Origin: Streptosporangiaceae bacterium
GTDB taxonomy: Bacteria; Actinomycetota; Actinomycetes; Streptosporangiales; Streptosporangiaceae
DNA: 5,429 bases
Direction: 5' to 3'
Assembly: GCA_030045295.1 (NCBI GenBank)
Contig: JASIGD010000590.1
Span: 1 to 5,429 of the forward strand
In this document: piece after piece, positions 1 to 3,595 of the stretch
Position numbering within the stretch: the first letter of the stretch is position 1
Layout: each line of letters opens with the position of its first letter
Program-made: the position numbers and the translations under genes
The notes under the pieces: model-generated
Told to the model about the DNA's origin: nothing
What the model saw: the letters and a program-made list of their open reading frames with translations, nothing else
The model's database searches: none

Positions 1-423
1 CCGCCCGCCGACGCGGCCGCGGGCCCGCGCGGCGGCCAGTCCCGCGCGGGTACCCTCGGCGACGAGCTCGCGCTGGAACTCGCCGATCGCGCCCAGGACG
101 CCGAAGGCCAGGCGCCCCGGCGGGGTGGCGGTGTCGATCCCCTGCCCGAGCACCACGAGGTCGATGCCGCGCGCGTCGAGGCTGGCGGTCAGGTCGACCA
201 GGTCCCGCATCGACCGCATGGCCCGCGACAGCCGCGTGATCACGAACGTGTCGCCGCGGCGCAGCCGCCCGAGCGCCTCGTCCAGCTCGGGCCGCCTGGC
301 CAGCTTCCCGGACGCCTCGTCGATGAAGATCTCGTCGCACCCGGCGGCCTCCAGCGCGTCACGCTCGGAGCCGGGGTCCCGGTCACCGGCGGAAACGCGC
401 CCGTAGCCGATGCGATGTGCCAC
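1..423 (-). CDS. Serine recombinase (resolvase/invertase family), catalytic domain, 3' end beyond window
   Basis: Site-specific DNA recombinase of the small serine resolvase/invertase family, which cuts and rejoins DNA at short crossover sites through a 5'-phosphoserine intermediate. The 141 visible codons read as the family's N-terminal domain. They include Y-G-R-V-S (Arg9 and catalytic Ser11), an E-A-A-G-C-D-E-I-F segment followed by D-E-A-S-G, and L-S-R-A-M-R (Arg67 and Arg70, matching gamma-delta resolvase Arg68 and Arg71). The start of the long E helix (E-F-Q-R-E-L) is followed by R-A-R-G-R-V-G-G-R, which normally leads into the DNA-binding helix-turn-helix. The Asp usual in L-D-R-L-G-R is Ser66 here, a variant I believe occurs in the family. 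The start is GTG at 421-423: an in-frame TGA lies at 436-438 and no other start codon comes between. No Shine-Dalgarno is visible, and a -10-like hexamer sits 6 nt upstream, so the mRNA may be leaderless. The C-terminus lies outside the window, so resolvase versus invertase cannot be decided. Confidence 0.9.
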   Translation of the reverse strand, partial: MAHRIGYGRVSAGDRDPGSERDALEAAGCDEIFIDEASGKLARRPELDEALGRLRRGDTFVITRLSRAMRSMRDLVDLTASLDARGIDLVVLGQGIDTATPPGRLAFGVLGAIGEFQRELVAEGTRAGLAAARARGRVGGR

Positions 424-429
424 GTCCGT

Positions 430-458
430 ACTGTATCAAAAACGGCTTTCCGGGAAAA
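430..458 (-). promoter_or_regulatory. Candidate leaderless promoter of the recombinase gene
   Basis: On the minus strand TACAGT (430-435, 4 of 6 matches to TATAAT and fitting TANNNT) is followed by exactly six bases and then the GTG start. Transcription would therefore begin at or next to the start codon. A weak -35-like TTTTCC (453-458) lies 17 bp upstream. A second, better -10-like hexamer, TATAGT, lies at 460-465 on the same strand; it would give a leader of about 30 nt, but no ribosome binding site follows it. The motif is seen directly; its activity is inference. Confidence 0.35.
433..458. other. Hin-crossover-like 26-bp sequence beside the recombinase start
   Basis: Laid out as a 12-2-12 recombination site, the left half contains TATCAAAAAC (434-443), identical to the core of the Salmonella Hin half-site as I recall it. 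The central pair is GC and the right half ends in GGAAAA (453-458), as in hixR. About 16 of 26 positions agree with hixR from memory. The site overlaps the recombinase promoter, a plausible place for an autoregulatory or crossover site. No second copy is visible in the window, and the resemblance may be chance in an AT-rich patch. Confidence 0.2.
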
Positions 459-586
459 GACTATACATTGTTTTCGCACGCAAGTTTTGCGACATGTCTC
501 GCCAGAACACGCTCACCTGGTCCCGTCGACCTGCGACGGCCACCCCGGGCGATGACCCCAGGCGGTGCCGCGCGGGCAAACGGCGG

Positions 587-1138
587 CTAGCCCGCCGGCC
601 AGTCGGCGATGAGGACGACCTCGGCCTGACGGGGAAATACCTTCTCCAGCAGGACCCGGTGCACCTCGGGGTCGGAATCGAGGCATCCGTCGGCCAGGAC
701 GGTGAGCCGGTAGTCAAGGTCGGCGGCCTGGCGGAGGGTGGAGAGCACCACGCCGCTGGTGGCGATGCCGGCCAGCACCAGGCTGTCGATACCGCCCGCC
801 CGCAGGACCATATCCAGGTCACTGCCGGCGAACGCGGATACCCGGCGCTTAGTGACGATCACCTCGCCGGGGGCCGGGGCGACGGCGGGATGAACGTGGG
901 CCCCGGGGTCGCCATCGATGTACCGCCCGCTTCCCGCAACCGCCGCGAAGCTCTTGTTGCGGGGGCTGACCTCGGGGTATCCGGCCCGAAACCCTATGGT
1001 CACGTAGATGACCCGGATTCCGGCGCCGCGGGCCGCGGTGACCGCGGCAGCCAGCCGGGACAGGTAGCCCTCATCGTCGCCGAAGCGCTCGACGATGCTC
1101 TGTTGCACGTCCATGACGAGCAGGGCGGTTGACGTCAA
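587..1138 (-). CDS. Isochorismatase-family (cysteine hydrolase fold) protein lacking the nucleophilic Cys
   Basis: Protein of the isochorismatase/nicotinamidase superfamily, a Rossmann-like fold that normally hydrolyses amides or vinyl ethers with an Asp-Lys-Cys triad. From TTG 1138 it is 183 residues. The A-L-L-V-M-D-V-Q strand carries Asp10, and V-T-K-R-R-V-S-A-F carries Lys97. The motif expected as G-x-x-T-x-x-C-V reads G-I-A-T-S-G-V-V, so Val130 (codon 749-751) replaces the nucleophile. The rest of the domain is intact, including L-A-D-G-C and the P-E-V-H-R-V-L-L-E-K-V-F-P end, so it does not look like a decayed gene. I chose TTG 1136-1138 because GAGGAG (1148-1153) lies 9 nt upstream and the family usually begins just before this strand. 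TTG 1172-1174 would add 12 residues. The gene follows the sortase on the same strand after 97 bp containing its own promoter-like sequence. The substrate is unknown; it may be a binding protein or use different chemistry. Confidence 0.9.
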   Translation of the reverse strand: MTSTALLVMDVQQSIVERFGDDEGYLSRLAAAVTAARGAGIRVIYVTIGFRAGYPEVSPRNKSFAAVAGSGRYIDGDPGAHVHPAVAPAPGEVIVTKRRVSAFAGSDLDMVLRAGGIDSLVLAGIATSGVVLSTLRQAADLDYRLTVLADGCLDSDPEVHRVLLEKVFPRQAEVVLIADWPAG

Positions 1139-1192
1139 GCTGGCACGCTCCTCGGGTCGGCAAGCCGAAGGCAATACGGTACCGGCGGGGCG

Positions 1193-1222
1193 ACTATAGA
1201 CGACGTGGCCCTGCTACGTCGG
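1193..1222 (-). promoter_or_regulatory. Candidate sigma-70-type promoter of the isochorismatase-like gene
   Basis: On the minus strand TATAGT (1193-1198, 5 of 6 to TATAAT) is preceded by 18 bp and then CCGACG (1217-1222, sharing GAC with TTGACA). Transcription would start near 1186, leaving a leader of about 48 nt that contains the GAGGAG ribosome binding site. The -35 is weak, so the call rests mainly on the -10 and the position. Confidence 0.35.
1201..1221. promoter_or_regulatory. Inverted repeat overlapping the -35/spacer, possible operator or sortase 3' hairpin
   Basis: CGACGT (1201-1206) and ACGTCG (1216-1221) are exact inverted copies separated by 9 bp. The repeat lies over the -35 box and spacer of the candidate promoter and 12 bp beyond the sortase stop codon. 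It could therefore be a repressor site or a short hairpin in the sortase mRNA. There is no T-run, so it is not a classical intrinsic terminator. Six-base arms are short enough for chance. Confidence 0.25.
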
Positions 1223-1232
1223 CGTCAGTCGC

Positions 1233-1976
1233 TCAGGTTGCGGTCGGCTGTGATGAGATGAGAGACGCGAATACAACAGTGGAACTGAGGTAATGCCTGG
1301 TGGCATAGTCGAAAACGCCGCCGCAAGTTATCACCCGGAGAGCCGCGTAGTTGGTCGCGCCGTAAATGGTTTTCGCCGGGTAATTGGATTTGAGGTACTC
1401 GCGCACGCCGGTGACACGGAAAATAGCCGTGACCCCGTCGGCGAGCATCACATCGATGGTGTCTCCGGGCTGCAGGGCCCCCAGCCGGAAGAAGACGGCG
1501 GGCCCGGCATAACTGTCGACGTGACCTTCGATGACCGACGTGCCGATCTGGCCAGGCGTCACCGAATACTTGTACCAAGCCGCCTCACCAGAACTCGTTT
1601 CCAGCGACGGTACCTGGATCGTGCCGTTGGAGTTGACCCCCAGGTGCAGGAGTTTGGAGTCCACGCCAATGGCCGGGATATCGACGGCCACCGGCGCCGA
1701 GCGCGGTAGCGATGGCCCCCGGCCCGGTGGCCGGGTAACTCCCGCCGCCGCCGCGGAGGGCTGCGGCGCATGCTGCTGGGAGGCGACCGCGACGCCCAGC
1801 GCGACGACCCCGCCCAGGATGAGCAGGGCACTTGCCCAGCCGGCCAGGCAGGCGCGAAGGTTTATCGGCCCGGTGGGCGGGGGAGCGTACCCGTCTTCCG
1901 GCCAGGAGACGACAACGCGAAACCCGGCTATGGACCGCCACTTCCGACCCGCCAATGCCGCCGTCCCTCCCCCCAC
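1233..1976 (-). CDS. Class F sortase, membrane-anchored transpeptidase
   Basis: Sortase, a cysteine transpeptidase on the outer face of the membrane that cleaves a C-terminal sorting signal after Thr and joins the protein to a cell-wall amine. From GTG 1976 it is 247 residues. A cytoplasmic N-terminus is followed by a hydrophobic segment at about 44-65, a Pro/Ala-rich linker at about 70-95, and the catalytic beta-barrel from V-A-V-D-I-P-A-I-G-V onward. Catalytic His152 is in E-G-H-V-D-S and Cys218 in V-I-T-C-G-G-V-F-D. V-D-I-P-A-I-G, G-H-V-D-S and T-C-G-G-x-F-D are typical of the actinobacterial class F group. The only Arg after Cys218 is Arg227 in T-R-H-Y-L, the likely third catalytic residue. 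Start choice is uncertain: GTG 1974-1976 has GGAG only 3 nt upstream, while TTG 1953-1955 has GGAGGG 9 nt upstream and gives 240 residues. It is divergent from a small protein with a sorting-signal-like tail, the obvious candidate substrate. Confidence 0.92.
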   Translation of the reverse strand: MGGGTAALAGRKWRSIAGFRVVVSWPEDGYAPPPTGPINLRACLAGWASALLILGGVVALGVAVASQQHAPQPSAAAAGVTRPPGRGPSLPRSAPVAVDIPAIGVDSKLLHLGVNSNGTIQVPSLETSSGEAAWYKYSVTPGQIGTSVIEGHVDSYAGPAVFFRLGALQPGDTIDVMLADGVTAIFRVTGVREYLKSNYPAKTIYGATNYAALRVITCGGVFDYATRHYLSSTVVFASLISSQPTAT

Positions 1977-2201
1977 CTTCTCCGGTGTGTCCTTCTAGCC
2001 TAATATTCGAATAGTGAGCGCGCCATTGCGTGTCTGCGCCGTCCATGGGCCTTACTGTTATGGTCGCCGGTGCTTTCGAGACCGGTCTTCGACCGACGCG
2101 GGACCGCGCCCGGGTCGGCCATGCGTTTTCCGTTCCGGGGCGGTTTCTGAAGCCGGACCGGAGAAAAGGATCGCCACCTGCCGGGCGCGTGAGGAGGTTC
2201 A
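1977..2201. promoter_or_regulatory. Divergent intergenic region between sortase and candidate substrate
   Basis: This 225-bp region must carry the promoters of both divergent genes unless they are read through from elsewhere. Next to the sortase is an AT-rich island with the perfect palindrome TATTCGAATA (2004-2013). In the middle, AGACCGGTCT (2079-2088) is a second perfect palindrome flanked by near-matching TCGA steps, a possible operator. CCGAC (2093-2097) and GTCGG (2114-2118) could pair around a GC-rich loop. I cannot assign convincing -35/-10 pairs on either strand: TTGCGT (2026-2031) and TACTGT (2053-2058) on the plus strand are 21 bp apart, too far for a standard promoter. Confidence 0.4.
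2191..2197 (+). promoter_or_regulatory. Strong ribosome binding site of the small surface protein
   Basis: GAGGAGG ends 4 nt before ATG 2202-2204. It is the strongest plus-strand Shine-Dalgarno in the window and fixes the start of the small gene. That argues against translation in the longer overlapping frame that opens at 2030. Confidence 0.8.
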
Positions 2202-2615
2202 ATGAAGGTGCGCGCGGCTATCACGACGACGGCGCGCAGGTCGGCGCTGACCGTCGTCGGCTGGGCCATTTTGACCATACTCGTCGCCGCCGCCGTATCC
2301 GCCTGCACATCGAGCCCGGGTACGACGTCGGTGTACCTACCCACGGCAAGCGGCTCGCTGACGACGAGCGACGGCGCTACCAGCACGGTCACCGCGACCG
2401 CGACCACCTCGCCGACCACGCCGGTGTCGCCCACGATAACGGTCACGGTGACGACCACCCCGTACTACAGCCAGATCCCCACTGCCGCGCCGGTTACCGG
2501 CGGCGGTGGCACGGCCGGATTGCAGGACAGCGTGCTCTTCATAATCGGCGGGACAGCAATCGTGTTCGGCGCCGGGAGCTTCTTCTACCGCAAGAGGCTG
2601 TCCAAGGGCCGCTGA
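2202..2615 (+). CDS. Small Thr/Ser-rich surface protein, candidate sortase substrate with lipobox-like N-terminus
   Basis: A 137-residue secreted or surface protein; I do not recognise a named family. Its basic N-terminus (Lys2, Arg4, Arg12, Arg13) is followed by a hydrophobic stretch at 16-34 ending in V-S-A-C-T, which fits a lipobox with Cys35 as the modifiable residue. Residues 36-94 are a low-complexity Thr/Ser/Pro/Val linker with no predicted fold, resembling a flexible or O-glycosylated wall-spanning stalk. The end has sorting-signal architecture: A-A-P-V-T-G-G-G-G (95-103), hydrophobic segment 111-128, then the basic tail R-K-R-L-S-K-G-R. The motif has Ala where LPXTG has Leu. The adjacent divergent sortase supports a substrate role. 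Alternatives are a single-pass membrane protein with an uncleaved signal anchor, or a lipoprotein with a C-terminal membrane anchor. The ATG start is fixed by GAGGAGG. miaA follows 47 bp later on the same strand. The coding call is strong; sortase processing is inference. Confidence 0.85.
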   Translation: MKVRAAITTTARRSALTVVGWAILTILVAAAVSACTSSPGTTSVYLPTASGSLTTSDGATSTVTATATTSPTTPVSPTITVTVTTTPYYSQIPTAAPVTGGGGTAGLQDSVLFIIGGTAIVFGAGSFFYRKRLSKGR

Positions 2616-2627
2616 CCCGCTTACCGA

Positions 2628-2650
2628 CCGGGCGGGCCGGCCGGGCGGGC
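2628..2650 (+). repeat. Two perfect 10-bp direct repeats upstream of miaA
   Basis: CCGGGCGGGC occurs at 2628-2637 and again at 2641-2650, separated by CGG (13-bp period). The palindrome CCGGCCGG (2637-2644) spans the junction. The repeats fill half of the gap between the small surface protein and miaA, where a ribosome binding site would be expected. They could hinder or tune miaA translation through structure, or simply reflect slippage in GC-rich DNA. Confidence 0.5.
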
Positions 2651-2662
2651 ACACTGGTGCAC

Positions 2663-3595
2663 ATGGGCACGCACGTCATCGCCGTGGTCGGGGCGACCGC
2701 TACCGGCAAGTCCGGGCTCGCCATCAACCTGGCCCGCATCCTCGGCGGCGAAGTCGTAAACGCGGACTCGATGCAGCTCTACCGCGGCATGAACATCGGC
2801 ACCGCCAAGGAACCCGAAACCGCGCGGCAGGGCGTGCCCCATCACCTGCTCGATATCTGGCCGGTGACCCGCACCGCCAGCGTGGCCGACTACCAGGCGC
2901 TCGCCCGCGCCGCGATCGACGACATCGCCGCCCGTGGCCGGGTGCCGGTGCTCGTAGGCGGCTCGGGCCTGTACGTCCGTGCCGCTCTTGACGACCTTCA
3001 TTTTCCCCGAACCGACGGTGGTACCCGCGCGCGGCTTGAAGACGAGCTCGGCCGCCTTGGCGCGGCCGCACTGCACGCCAGGCTGGCCCGGCTCGACCCC
3101 GCCGCGGCCGCGGCGATCCTGCCGAGCAACGGTCGCCGGATCGTGCGCGCGCTCGAGGTGATCGAGATATCGGGACGCCCGTTTAACGCGACCATGCCGG
3201 GCTACCAGTCGCAGGGCCAGGCGCGGCCGGCCGTCCAGATCGGCCTGACCCTGCACCGGCCTGAGCTAGACGAGGCGATCGCCGCCCGGGTCGACCGGAT
3301 GTGGCGGGAAGGCTTCGAGGCCGAGGTCAAGGGCCTGGTCGCTCTGGGGCTGCGGGAAGGCAGGACGGCGAGCCGCGCGCTGGGCTACCGGCAGCTGCTG
3401 CGCTACCTGGACGGCGAGCTGACCCTGGACCAGGCGCGCCTTGAGACGATAAAGGCTACCAGGCGGTTCGCACGCCGCCAGGAGTCCTGGTTCCGCCGTG
3501 ATCCCCGGGTTATCTGGGTCGACGCGGTCCCGGGGGACCGGCTACTTACCGAGGCGCTCAGGCAGGTGGACGCGGCGACCGGGGGCGGCCGGTAA
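2663..3595 (+). CDS. miaA: tRNA dimethylallyltransferase (tRNA delta(2)-isopentenylpyrophosphate transferase)
   Basis: MiaA transfers the dimethylallyl group from dimethylallyl diphosphate to N6 of A37 in tRNAs reading codons that begin with U. The i6A37 product stabilises codon-anticodon pairing and is often methylthiolated by MiaB. The protein is 310 residues, the usual length. The P-loop G-A-T-A-T-G-K-S is at 10-17. N-A-D-S-M-Q-L-Y-R-G-M-N-I-G-T-A-K follows with Asp35 as the likely catalytic base, then P-H-H-L-L-D-I (59-65) and V-L-V-G-G-S-G-L-Y (96-104). R-R-I-V-R-A-L-E-V, A-L-G-Y-R-Q and the C-terminal tRNA-binding R-R-F-A-R-R-Q-E-S-W-F-R-R-D (about 267-280) are also present. The start is ATG 2663; in-frame GTG 2657 is an alternative, and neither has a clear Shine-Dalgarno. 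The gene probably shares a transcript with the preceding small gene. Its last 54 bp overlap the FUSC gene on the other strand. miaB, a common actinobacterial neighbour, is not seen. Confidence 0.97.
   Translation: MGTHVIAVVGATATGKSGLAINLARILGGEVVNADSMQLYRGMNIGTAKEPETARQGVPHHLLDIWPVTRTASVADYQALARAAIDDIAARGRVPVLVGGSGLYVRAALDDLHFPRTDGGTRARLEDELGRLGAAALHARLARLDPAAAAAILPSNGRRIVRALEVIEISGRPFNATMPGYQSQGQARPAVQIGLTLHRPELDEAIAARVDRMWREGFEAEVKGLVALGLREGRTASRALGYRQLLRYLDGELTLDQARLETIKATRRFARRQESWFRRDPRVIWVDAVPGDRLLTEALRQVDAATGGGR

Larger units (their letters stand above)
424..586. other. Intergenic region between the isochorismatase-like gene and the recombinase
   Basis: This 163-bp non-coding stretch contains the AT-richest bases of the window (about 431-490). 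Besides the promoter-like hexamers it holds an inverted repeat CGCAA-gtt-TTGCG (479-491) directly followed by the palindrome GACATGTC (491-498). GCGGGC (572-577) pairs with GCCCGC (590-595) across the stop codon of the isochorismatase-like gene, a weak stem without a T-run. I see no credible gene: reading frames here are out of frame with the recombinase domain or are GC-rich shadows. Confidence 0.5.

Noticed and set aside
240..479. Alternative ATG-initiated frame upstream of and overlapping the recombinase start
   Set aside because: It is out of frame with the recombinase. Its translation loses the Y-G-R-V-S motif and gives Pro/Arg-rich sequence.
1..586. A complete transposon or integrated element around the recombinase
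   Set aside because: No terminal inverted repeats, direct target duplications, transposase or tRNA gene is visible. A recombinase fragment alone does not define an element.
572..595. GCGGGC/GCCCGC stem across the stop of the isochorismatase-like gene as an intrinsic terminator
   Set aside because: The 12-nt loop includes the stop codon and no T-run follows. Such GC pairs are expected by chance in this composition.
436..822. A minus-strand frame over the 3' part of the isochorismatase-like gene and the intergenic region
   Set aside because: Most of it lies out of frame with the conserved isochorismatase domain, its composition is Arg/Ser/Pro-rich, and no family pattern is visible.
2030..2662. 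A long open frame from ATG 2030 running in frame into miaA, suggesting a 521-residue fusion protein
   Set aside because: The extension is Arg/His/Asp-rich low-quality sequence unlike any MiaA extension. It overlaps the small surface gene in another frame, which has a strong ribosome binding site and clear signal and tail segments. MiaA homology begins right at ATG 2663.
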